The notes beneath the pieces are model-generated. The model saw nothing but the letters and a program-made list of their open reading frames with translations. It made no database searches and was not told where the DNA came from. From the NCBI GenBank assembly GCA_910589195.1, contig CAJUTC010000073.1, positions 1-9,495 on the forward strand: 9,495 nucleotides of DNA. The letters run 5' to 3'. This DNA is from an uncultured Lachnospiraceae bacterium. GTDB lineage: Bacteria > Bacillota > Clostridia > Lachnospirales > Lachnospiraceae. Made by a program: the position numbers and the translations under genes. Shown here in pieces: positions 1-5,894 of the stretch (position 1 is the first letter of the stretch; every line of letters starts with the position of its first letter).

Positions 1-2
1 TA

Positions 3-167
3 AAAGCATCCGGAAAAGGATTCTTTATTGAGAAAGAGGATTATGCGATTGCAATCAGGGACGATTTGGAAGTAGTAATAGAGAATGCTGCGTTTAAGAA
101 ACATATGAAGGATATATTGGAGTATCGCACGATGGAATATTATCGTAGGAGATATATTGGGAAATAG
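3..167 (+). CDS. 3' end of an unidentified protein (partial)
   Basis: An open frame enters from the left edge and stops at TAG 165-167, giving 54 residues without a start. The piece is charged and mixed in character, with an IEKEDYAIAIRDD stretch and a basic, Tyr/Arg-rich end (MEYYRRRYIGK). That composition suits a soluble, possibly nucleic-acid-binding protein, but I do not recognise the family. The other two plus frames are interrupted by stops within the first 75 bases, which supports this one as the coding frame. It is followed by a gap of about 300 bases before the next gene, so it probably ends its own transcription unit. Confidence 0.55.
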   Translation, partial: KASGKGFFIEKEDYAIAIRDDLEVVIENAAFKKHMKDILEYRTMEYYRRRYIGK

Positions 168-177
168 TAGAACTGTG

Positions 178-228
178 CGGCATAGCCAATATCCTAATAA
201 AGATCCAGATGATCTCATAAGCTGTCAT
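178..228 (-). pseudogene. 5' remnant of a putative holin-like toxin (Hol_Tox type)
   Basis: On the minus strand an ATG at 228-226 starts MTAYEIIWIFIRILA. This resembles the N-terminus of the short (about 30-40 residue) putative holin-like toxins of Firmicutes, which typically begin M-x-T/A-Y-E followed by a hydrophobic helix. A purine-rich GGAAGGGAAG lies about 8 bases upstream of the ATG, as expected for a real start. After the ILA the frame runs into unrelated, non-hydrophobic sequence antisense to the partial gene at 3-167. The second half of the membrane helix and the basic tail are therefore missing. The family assignment is from memory of the pattern, and the remnant is short. Confidence 0.4.
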
Positions 229-327
229 AATCGCCGCTTCCCTTCCTAATGTATTCTGGCACGCCAAACAGGCTTTTAGTTTATCCCGTAAAAATACAGA
301 TATGGAAGCGGAATTGTATGGGCTGTG

Positions 328-356
328 TTGAAAAATTGCGGAAAAAATGTTAGACT
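328..356 (+). promoter_or_regulatory. Candidate SigA promoter for the GNAT gene
   Basis: TTGAAA (328-333) and TAGACT (351-356) are separated by exactly 17 bases. The predicted transcript would start near 363 and carry a leader of about 110 bases before the ATG at 473. The -35 is good and the -10 matches four of six positions. Confidence 0.35.
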
Positions 357-472
357 GACACCAAATAGAGTTCTTTAAACACAAGAAAACTGGAGGATAA
401 CAGCAAATCGGCTCCAGGTATCTGCAAGGGGCGAAATCATAAGGCATAAGCAGTACAGTAAGGAGGTTTTCG

Positions 473-919
473 ATGAATATTAGAAAAGCCAGAATTGATG
501 ATTTATCCAGGATAGCTGAGATCTATATTTTTAATAATCGGATAAATTATTTTCCCATATTTCAAGATGAAGAATTTTCCTTTGGTGAACTGCAGGTAGT
601 TTCTCTGGTGAATCGTTATTTCAACAAAGATGAAATCATGAATCATATATATGTATTTGATAATGGAGTGATAAAGGGCTTTATCCAAGTGAACGGAACC
701 GAGATTTGCAAATTATATGTAGATACATTTTTCCAAAGCCAAGGAATCGGAAATGAATTAATGGGATACGCCATTAAGAACCTTCATGTCGATCATTTGT
801 GGGCCTTGGAAAAAAATACCAGGGCAATATCGTTTTATCAAAGGTGCGGATTTCATTTGACAGGAGAAAAACAGTTTGAAGAGGGTACAACCGAATATCT
901 TGTGAAATTAAAAAGGTAA
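473..919 (+). CDS. GNAT family N-acetyltransferase
   Basis: A 148-residue protein of normal single-domain GNAT length. It should transfer an acetyl group from acetyl-CoA to an amine; the acceptor cannot be told from the sequence. The N-terminus (MNIRKARIDDLSRIAEIY) is the usual first strand and helix. The acetyl-CoA pyrophosphate loop is Q88-S-Q-G91-I-G93, preceded by the hydrophobic strand ICKLYVD. The C-terminal signature is ISFYQRCGF, with the Tyr that commonly acts as general acid in the fold. The ATG is set by TAAGGAGG at 459-466, six bases upstream. The next frame starts 44 bases downstream behind its own strong site, so the two may be co-transcribed. No defect is visible. Confidence 0.92.
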   Translation: MNIRKARIDDLSRIAEIYIFNNRINYFPIFQDEEFSFGELQVVSLVNRYFNKDEIMNHIYVFDNGVIKGFIQVNGTEICKLYVDTFFQSQGIGNELMGYAIKNLHVDHLWALEKNTRAISFYQRCGFHLTGEKQFEEGTTEYLVKLKR

Positions 920-963
920 CGGTTTTGTAAACTAAGATTTTAAAACATTGAAGGAGGGCAATA

Positions 964-1455
964 TTGAATATTATTGATAAAAATATAGATAGCGGAACGC
1001 CGTTTGACTGGGGAAGAACATCATTGGATTATGCGAAATTCCGTGATATCTATCCGCCTGAGTTTTACGAAAAAATTATTTCCCGAAATCTATGTATCAA
1101 TGGCCAACGGGTTCTTGATTTGGGAACTGGAACAGGGGTTTTGCCAAGAAATATGTATTCGTATGGGGCAAGGTGGACCGCAACCGATATTTCTCATAAT
1201 CAAATTGAGCAGGCCAAGCTGCTGTCAAAGGATATAGACATTCCGTATTTTGCGGTTCCTGCAGAAGAACTGGATTTTAATGATAGCAACCGAAGGCTGT
1301 ATCAGGCGGCTATGGATATCCGCAACATGGATGACAAGATCGTGGATATTACATTCCGCTACACCTATGAAACACCAGAAAGCTTTACTAAGGCGTTTAC
1401 CCGTTTCCATGGAGCGACACCTTCGCAAATACGACTGAAACAGTTTCTAAATTAA
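964..1455 (+). CDS. Chimeric ORF: SAM-methyltransferase N-terminus fused to AraC HTH tail
   Basis: A 163-residue frame starting at TTG, set by AAGGAGGG at 951-958. Residues 1 to about 106 are the N-terminus of a class I SAM-dependent methyltransferase. Motif I is VLDLGTGTG at 50-58, and the acidic motif II region is TATDIS at 72-77. It breaks off near residue 106; such enzymes normally run to about 250 residues, so the substrate-binding part is gone. From about residue 109 the sequence (RRLYQAAMDIRN, then KIVDITFRY, then PESFTKAFTRFHGATPSQ) is the second HTH of an AraC/XylS regulator. The join is in frame, but neither half is complete: the methyltransferase cannot be active and the AraC half lacks its first HTH. 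It is most simply a deletion that fused two neighbouring genes. A translated product is possible because the start signals are intact. Confidence 0.6.
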   Translation: MNIIDKNIDSGTPFDWGRTSLDYAKFRDIYPPEFYEKIISRNLCINGQRVLDLGTGTGVLPRNMYSYGARWTATDISHNQIEQAKLLSKDIDIPYFAVPAEELDFNDSNRRLYQAAMDIRNMDDKIVDITFRYTYETPESFTKAFTRFHGATPSQIRLKQFLN

Positions 1456-2015
1456 ATGCTTCCTTCCTTTGACAATTCATATTACAATTCAAGGAGGATA
1501 CCAAATGGAAAGTCACAAAATTGTTGGGGTTTAAGGTTATTGACTTTCAAAAGGAATTTACATGCGAGGAGGCCTATAGGGAAATTCCTAAATATTGGGA
1601 TAAAATTACAAAAAGTATGCCACTAATGTTTATGCTGGCAATCCACCAGCTAATCCGTGGGAAAAGGCATTGATTGATAACAGCATTGGCGAGTATGGCA
1701 TTTGCGTTGACGATATGGAAAATGGCAAATTCCGTTATCTGATTGCTGGTAAGTACGGTGGCGGCCAGGTGCCGGAGGGCATGGTGCTTTATGAGTTTCC
1801 TGAAAGCGAATGGGCCATGTTTGACTGTGTTAGACCGATTCCTGAGGCGCTGCAGAGTTTGAATGAAAGGATTTTCAAGGAATGGTTGCCCGGCAATTCT
1901 GATTATGAAATTGGGGGGAAATGCTAATGTGGAGTGGTATGATTGCGTAAATGGTGAGAAGAACGATGCGGATTATCACAGCGCCATATGGATTCCGGTA
2001 AAGAAAAAACAGTAG
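1285..2015 (+). pseudogene. Degraded AraC-family regulator with GyrI-like effector domain
   Basis: Reading across frames gives the expected order for AraC regulators with a C-terminal GyrI/integron-type effector domain. The HTH end lies at 1285-1446 (frame 1). A linker, ITIQGGYQMESHKIVGV, lies at about 1454-1531 (frame 2). The start of the effector domain, KVIDFQKEFTCEEAYREIPK, lies at 1533-1592 (frame 3). The core is at about 1610-1924 (frame 2), with IGEYGICVDDMENGKFRYL, VPEGMVLYEFPESEWAMF and IFKEWLP. The end, up to IWIPVKKKQ and TAG 2013-2015, is in frame 3. At least four frame changes and a stop at 1532-1534 separate the parts. One change sits at a run of six G in 1911-1918, a typical slippage site. 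The longest open piece is 1670-1927, beginning at TTG. The protein would have been a ligand-responsive regulator; it is not functional as read. Confidence 0.72.
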
Positions 2016-2331
2016 CCCAGTTATGTAACGGTGCGTTTGCGTTTTTGCAAGATGGCTTATTGAATTGGATGACAGAAAAGACAGAAAGGGAACATGAAAC
2101 AGAACAATATTGTTTCTGCTTAGAATCTTGAAATCGGCAATTGGAAAATGTTCTCTTAAATGACGGGGATGGGCAAACTAGGCAACAACAGGATTCAAGG
2201 TAGCAGCCAGCCGCCCATGTGGTCTGGTTTGCCGATTGCCTGAATTTTGAAAAGGGGAACGCAAACACCTAAATCATTAAAATAAAGAGGTGCGTAAACG
2301 TCTGGATCGTTAAAATAAAAAACAGGACTTT
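2016..2331. other. Gene-free stretch of 316 bases with a tandem repeat
   Basis: Every plus frame is broken and the minus-strand frame across it looks like no protein I know. It holds a GGCAAAC/GTTTGCC inverted repeat (2172-2178 and 2226-2232), a 33-base imperfect tandem repeat at 2254-2319, and a weak ribosome binding site (AGGA, 2324-2327) for the broken gene downstream. It probably contains worn-down sequence from the same decaying block. Confidence 0.4.
2254..2319 (+). repeat. Imperfect 33-base tandem direct repeat, two copies
   Basis: Units at 2254-2286 and 2287-2319 align without gaps. About 24 of 33 positions agree, and both end in the shared TTAAAATAAA. Eight of the nine differences are transitions (A/G or C/T). 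The unit length is a multiple of three, but no frame through it is open, so it is unlikely to be a protein repeat now. Confidence 0.55.
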
Positions 2332-2634
2332 ATGGAAAAACGGGAGGAAATCATCCGGCTGTGGCTTGACGAATGGAACCAGCGTGGAACCGCACTTCAA
2401 TGTGATATTAAGAAATATTTCCATAAAGGAAACCAAACCAATGCGGAGTGGTATTTTAAAAATACCATGAATGATGGAAATGTTGAAGCATTTGACGGCA
2501 TGTCACTTATTGAATAGACGCAGGATATACGGATACAGTTTCTAAAAGAGTTTGGCTGCAATACAAACAATTACGACCCATATCAGAATGGAAATATCCC
2601 ACAATTGAAAGATGCTCCATTGATGTGGTTCTGA
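2332..2634 (+). pseudogene. NTF2/SnoaL-like protein, internally deleted and interrupted
   Basis: The frame begins MEKREEIIRLW and continues DEWNQRGTALQCDIKKYF, then WYFKNTMNDGNVEAFDG and SLIE, then TAG at 2515-2517. The same frame reads on as TQDIRIQFLKEFGCNTNNYD and ends at TGA 2632-2634. This resembles the 'nuclear transport factor 2 family' (SnoaL-like fold) proteins of Clostridia, from memory of that family. Two lesions are inferred. About 45 residues that normally lie between the first helix and the ...EWN.RG segment are missing. The TAG stands where the family has Trp (SLIEW), explained by one G-to-A change from TGG. The start looks genuine, with AGGA about five bases upstream. Members of the fold are small enzymes or binding proteins of varied role, so no substrate is offered. 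Confidence 0.6.
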
Positions 2635-2668
2635 TTTCCATAGAAATGAAAATCGGTATCAGAACCAC
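2625..2668. repeat. 11-base perfect inverted repeat over the NTF2-like gene's end
   Basis: GTGGTTCTGAT (2625-2635) is matched by ATCAGAACCAC (2658-2668) across a 22-base loop. It covers the stop codon of the broken NTF2-like gene. No T-run follows on either strand, so it is not a standard terminator; it may slow the polymerase or protect the RNA 3' end. Confidence 0.5.
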
Positions 2669-2674
2669 CAAAAC

Positions 2675-2719
2675 GCGGCTGTATGGATGAACCTGAAGTA
2701 GCCGCAGTTCTTTTGCGGC
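2675..2719. terminator. Weak, possibly bidirectional hairpin terminator
   Basis: GCGGCT (2675-2680) pairs with AGCCGC (2700-2705). On the minus strand the stem is followed by GTTTTGG, which would suit the end of the minus-strand gene stopping at 2745. On the plus strand AGTTCTTTT follows. A second, mutually exclusive pairing exists between GCCGC (2701-2705) and GCGGC (2715-2719). Both stems are short, so this is a tentative call. Confidence 0.35.
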
Positions 2720-2744
2720 ATTATCAGGTAGGAAAAATCATACT

Positions 2745-3188
2745 CTAATGTCCTCTTATATCAAAGTCATGAAAAATAGTGTCATTATCGCCCCATGAAT
2801 AAACAATATAATAATTATCTCCGGCAATTTCTGTCTGAAATGCTAAATTTCCATGTTCTATAACATTTATTTCGGTACGCATCTGTTGCTCAACGATACA
2901 ATCCCATTCATTTTCGGCAAAGTTTGAATAGTATTTTTTTAATTCTTCTAATGGAAGATTGCTTTTGATCAGCAGGGCTCCAAAGTATTGCATTCCATTC
3001 CCATTCCCGATTAATTTTCCTGCCTGATATACAGATTCGACCAATTCTGTATGATCCGGAAGAGGCAGATTTGCAAGTTCAGCTGCTGTTTTCTTTGCTA
3101 TACTGTCATTTACAATTGGCGCGGCGATCAAAAAAGACAGAAAAGCGGTTATCATAATGAAAAACATAGTAGTAAATATTTTTTTCAT
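2745..3188 (-). CDS. Membrane-anchored/secreted protein of unknown function
   Basis: A 147-residue protein from the ATG at 3188. I chose this over an upstream ATG at 3224 because AAAGGA lies at the right distance before it and because it places the lysines and hydrophobic segment at the N-terminus. Residues 5-24 form one hydrophobic helix after MKK, a signal peptide or membrane anchor without a lipobox Cys. The rest should lie outside the membrane: an acidic domain with GKLIGNGNGMQYFGALLIKS, LEELKKYYSNF and a C-terminal YYIVYSWGDNDTIFHDFD. I recall similar small proteins in Clostridia but no established function. It lies 53 bases downstream of the XRE regulator on the same strand, so the two are probably one operon. 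Confidence 0.8.
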   Translation of the reverse strand: MKKIFTTMFFIMITAFLSFLIAAPIVNDSIAKKTAAELANLPLPDHTELVESVYQAGKLIGNGNGMQYFGALLIKSNLPLEELKKYYSNFAENEWDCIVEQQMRTEINVIEHGNLAFQTEIAGDNYYIVYSWGDNDTIFHDFDIRGH

Positions 3189-3241
3189 GTTTGTTCCTTT
3201 CATTTGTGAAATAATTAGGAACAATTCTCTTGCGCAGCGGT

Positions 3242-3568
3242 TTAATCTTCCCTATGCTCCAATACTGCCCGGATCATGGCAATGGCGATTTCCTGCTGGC
3301 GGGGCGATGTGTTTTCCCACAGTTTCGTCAGTTCCTGGATTTTACTAACCTCATTGTCTTTTAGCGCATCCCGCAGCAAATAATCAGGGGAAATTTTCAG
3401 TGCGTTGCAGATCGTTATAAATACGGGCAGGCTGGGAACCTTTGCTCCGCCTTCAATCTGACGGAGATAGGTTGCGTTAATATTGCACAATTCCGATAGC
3501 TGGTCTGCTGTGAATCCCCGGTCTTTCCTTACTGTGTTAATACGCTTGCCAAGTCCTTTTCTTTCCAT
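3242..3568 (-). CDS. XRE-family helix-turn-helix transcriptional regulator
   Basis: A 108-residue protein from the ATG at 3568. The start is chosen because GGTGG precedes it at the proper distance; upstream ATGs at 3598 and 3580 lack a good site. The HTH_3 domain covers about residues 7-62: the frame GKRINTVRKDRGFTADQLSE, the recognition helix region NINATYLRQIEGGAKVPSL, and the typical end NALKISPDYLL. A C-terminal helical part of about 45 residues (KIQELTKLWENTSPRQQEIA) is the usual dimerisation tail of small Clostridial XRE proteins. It is transcribed ahead of, and probably with, the anchored protein at 2745-3188. It most likely represses its own operon; repeated motifs just upstream would be the natural operator. 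Confidence 0.9.
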   Translation of the reverse strand: MERKGLGKRINTVRKDRGFTADQLSELCNINATYLRQIEGGAKVPSLPVFITICNALKISPDYLLRDALKDNEVSKIQELTKLWENTSPRQQEIAIAMIRAVLEHRED

Positions 3569-3615
3569 ATAACCACCCATTTCATAAGCTATTAGCATTT
3601 GTTTTGTTTTCTTTT

Positions 3616-3676
3616 AGACTATATCACATATGGTAATCGCAAAAGATTCTAAAAGACTATATAGTATTAGCTAATA
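3616..3676. promoter_or_regulatory. Candidate XRE operator region: AGACTATAT repeats and palindrome
   Basis: AGACTATAT occurs twice in the same orientation (3616-3624 and 3654-3662), start to start 38 bases. Next to the second copy is a perfect 12-base palindrome, TATTAGCTAATA (3665-3676). A related GCTATTAGC lies at 3588-3596. Repeats in front of an autoregulated XRE gene are the expected layout of its binding sites. The minus-strand promoter itself cannot be placed confidently. Confidence 0.35.
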
Positions 3677-3743
3677 GAACATGATTTATAACTAGGTAAT
3701 ACGAGTTAAAGATGATGTAAGTTGAGAGAATTTGAAATTTCTG

Positions 3744-3859
3744 TGAAAGTTCAGGCCATCGAATTGAAAAGTTTATCAATTCATAGTATACTTTTTAACG
3801 CTTAAACAAAGTGTTAATAGGGATTGCATTTGCGACCCCATTTTCGCGCTGAACTTTCA
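3744..3859. repeat. 11-base inverted repeat pair bracketing the esterase promoter
   Basis: TGAAAGTTCAG (3744-3754) and its exact reverse complement CTGAACTTTCA (3849-3859) lie 94 bases apart, one on each side of the promoter. Each arm is followed or preceded by A/T-rich bases. The arrangement would allow looping by a regulator bound at both sites; short ends of a vanished mobile repeat are the alternative. Confidence 0.45.
3761..3792 (+). promoter_or_regulatory. SigA-type promoter with overlapping inverted repeat (operator)
   Basis: TTGAAA (3764-3769), a 17-base spacer and TATACT (3787-3792) make a near-consensus promoter reading toward the esterase gene. GAATTGA (3761-3767), an eight-base gap and TCAATTC (3776-3782) form an inverted repeat lying over the -35 and the spacer. 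A dimeric repressor bound there would block RNA polymerase. The predicted start is near 3799. Confidence 0.6.
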
Positions 3860-3950
3860 AAATAAAATGTAGTTGTGAGATCCGAAACCTTTGGCGGATG
3901 GTAGTTCGCATTATAAAATACTCCAAGAAAACAGAATGGAGGAATAAAAA

Positions 3951-5789
3951 ATGTGGAAAAAAATGTATGAAATGATAATAGCAGTACTGATGGTGTTCCT
4001 ATTGGCCGCTTGCGGAGCGCCATCAACGGATAACACAAAAACAGAAGGTGCTTTGCAGAACGAAGCAGATACTTCCGAAAGTATTGTTGCAAATTTAGAG
4101 AAAATAGATATGGCAAAATGGATGTATCAAGCGGATGATAACGTTTATTATCAGACTGGCATATGGTATTGCCAAACTCCAGCGGACGCGTCCTATGAAA
4201 CGTTGGCCGTTTTTGTTCCTGGTGATTATTTTTCAGGAACTGATAATGGTGACGGAACGTATACCTGTGAAGTAAATTCAGACGCAAAAGTGAATGGTTA
4301 TACAGCCCAAACTGCTCCAATTGTTATGCCAATTGAAACGCCCGGTTATTCGGCTCAGGCGGCATTAACTGGCTATACCAGCCTGACAGAATATATGGAG
4401 GCCGGTTTTGTATATGTTCATGCCGGATGCCGTGGAAGGGATGCTGGCGCGCCGGCTGGTGTCACGGATATCAAGGCCGCAATCCGCTATCTGCGTTATA
4501 CAAACGATCGTATGCCCGGAGATGCGGAAAAAATCTTTGTATTCGGTATGAGTGGCGGAGGCGCGCAGTCTGCCATTGTGGGCGCAACTGGCGACAGTGA
4601 ATGTTATACTCCTTATCTGGAACAAATTGGCGCGGTACAGGGTGTCAGCGATGTTGTTTATGGTTCAATGGATTGGTGCCCAATCACCAATCTGGACAGT
4701 GGGGACGAAGCCTATGAATGGATGATGGGCATAACAAGAAGTGGCCTTACCGATGATGAGCAGGCGATTTCTGACGCAATGGCTGCTTCTTTTGCCGATT
4801 ATATCAACCAGGCAGGAATAAAAGACGAGAATGGTAATGTCTTGACCCTTGAAGAATCAACCGATGGTATTTTTCAGGCAGGCAGCTATTACGATTATAT
4901 GGTAGGTGTGATTGAAGCGTCTTTAAACAACTTTCTTTCCGATACAGAATTTCCGTATGATTCATCTGCTTACAGAGGAAATGATAGAGGGCCTGGCGGA
5001 ATGGGCGGATTTGGTGGACGCGGAGAAAACCGTGATGTTACAGGACGGGACAGGGATGGCGATTTTGGTGGACTTGGTGGACCAAACAGTAAAGAAGAAG
5101 GTGGCCAGAACAATGCAGAAAAAGGTCCTTATGAAGAATTGGATGACATAACCCGCACACAAACTTCAAATAGCATTACAATTTCCGGAACCTATGAAAC
5201 GGTCAGCGATTATATTGACGCGCTTAACGGGAACGGTACATGGGTTATCTATGATGCCGAAACAAACACCTGTAAAATTACAAGTGTCAGTGATTTTGTA
5301 AAAGCCTTTAAAAGCGTGTCGAAAAATCTTGGTGCATTCGACCAGCTTGATGCCGGACAGGGAGAAAATATACTGTTTGGATATGGTGACGGAAAGGGAT
5401 CCCATTTTGACGCTTTGCTTGCAGATATATTAGATGAACTCGAAAGCAGCTATGCTTCTGATTTTGACCAGGATCTGCAAAAAACGGATGCTTTCGGATA
5501 TACAGTCACTGAGAGATTAAACATGTATACGCCTCTTTATTATTTGCTGGAATCCCAAGATGGATATCAAACCAGTACGCCCGCAAAGCATTGGAGGATT
5601 CGTACTGGCATTGCGCAAAGTGATACTTCGCTTACTACAGAGGTAAATCTTGCGCTTGCGCTTCAAAATTATGAAGGGGTGGAATCCGTTGATTTTGCAA
5701 CCGTATGGGAACAGCGGCATGTAAAGGCAGAGCGTACAGGAAACAGCACTACGAATTTCATTGCGTGGGTAAATGAGTGTATGAAGTAG
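3951..5789 (+). CDS. Tannase/feruloyl-esterase-like alpha/beta hydrolase lipoprotein
   Basis: A 612-residue surface lipoprotein. It has a signal peptide with lipobox LAAC (Cys21), then an alpha/beta-hydrolase resembling bacterial tannases throughout. The nucleophile elbow is G199-M-S201-G-G. CPITNLDSGDEAYEW follows, then GAFDQLD with Lys458 and Glu472, KHWRIRTG, Asp558 in SDTS, and His590. By recalled comparison with Lactobacillus plantarum tannase (Ser163, Asp419, His451; galloyl contacts Lys343, Glu357, Asp421), the Ser, His and all three galloyl-contact positions are kept, but the Asp419 position is Gln556. Residues about 342-393 are a glycine/arginine/aspartate-rich, probably disordered insert in the lid region. 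It should cleave aromatic carboxylic esters at the cell surface, though the exact substrate is open. The ATG has GGAGG upstream. Its length suits the secreted tannase class (about 610-625 residues). It is transcribed alone from the promoter at 3764-3792. Confidence 0.85.
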   Translation: MWKKMYEMIIAVLMVFLLAACGAPSTDNTKTEGALQNEADTSESIVANLEKIDMAKWMYQADDNVYYQTGIWYCQTPADASYETLAVFVPGDYFSGTDNGDGTYTCEVNSDAKVNGYTAQTAPIVMPIETPGYSAQAALTGYTSLTEYMEAGFVYVHAGCRGRDAGAPAGVTDIKAAIRYLRYTNDRMPGDAEKIFVFGMSGGGAQSAIVGATGDSECYTPYLEQIGAVQGVSDVVYGSMDWCPITNLDSGDEAYEWMMGITRSGLTDDEQAISDAMAASFADYINQAGIKDENGNVLTLEESTDGIFQAGSYYDYMVGVIEASLNNFLSDTEFPYDSSAYRGNDRGPGGMGGFGGRGENRDVTGRDRDGDFGGLGGPNSKEEGGQNNAEKGPYEELDDITRTQTSNSITISGTYETVSDYIDALNGNGTWVIYDAETNTCKITSVSDFVKAFKSVSKNLGAFDQLDAGQGENILFGYGDGKGSHFDALLADILDELESSYASDFDQDLQKTDAFGYTVTERLNMYTPLYYLLESQDGYQTSTPAKHWRIRTGIAQSDTSLTTEVNLALALQNYEGVESVDFATVWEQRHVKAERTGNSTTNFIAWVNECMK

Positions 5790-5894
5790 CCCTTTGATTG
5801 CCAGAGGTTTTATCATTCGGGTTGATTTAAGGGAACTACTATGGCTTCAAACGGATCGTCTTAGGGATAATGCATGATTTAGGAAGGAGAATCT

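Larger units (their letters stand above)
168..472. other. Intergenic gap of 305 bases with remnants
   Basis: No intact gene is visible. The left part carries a probable 5' remnant of a minus-strand holin-like toxin (listed separately). The right part carries a candidate promoter and the ribosome binding site of the GNAT gene. The long minus-strand open frame across 94-447 is not convincing as one protein: only about 15 codons of it look like a known family, and its end is antisense to the partial gene at the left edge. Confidence 0.5.
3569..3950. other. Divergent control region between xre-type gene and esterase
   Basis: This 382-base gap separates two divergent genes. The left half holds the presumed xre operator elements. 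The right half holds a strong promoter and inverted repeats for the esterase, then a leader of about 150 bases. I see no riboswitch I can name in the leader, though two short stems are possible: AACGCTT/AAGTGTT around 3798-3816, and TCCG/CGGA around 3882-3899. The minus-strand open frame over 3814-4320 is a shadow of the esterase gene. Confidence 0.55.

Noticed and set aside
1924..2268. 114-codon minus-strand open frame
   Set aside because: It overlaps the clearly recognisable end of the AraC effector domain and looks like random Cys/Ser-rich translation.
3799..3950. Riboswitch in the 150-base esterase leader
   Set aside because: Only two short possible stems are visible, and no conserved core of a riboswitch I know can be read.
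3814..4320. 168-codon minus-strand open frame across the esterase start
   Set aside because: It is antisense to the lipoprotein signal peptide and mature N-terminus, has no ribosome binding site and an implausible His/Phe/Leu-rich composition.
4957..5162. Overlapping plus and minus frames inside the esterase Gly-rich segment
   Set aside because: These are shadows created by repetitive GGN/GAN codons, without start signals.
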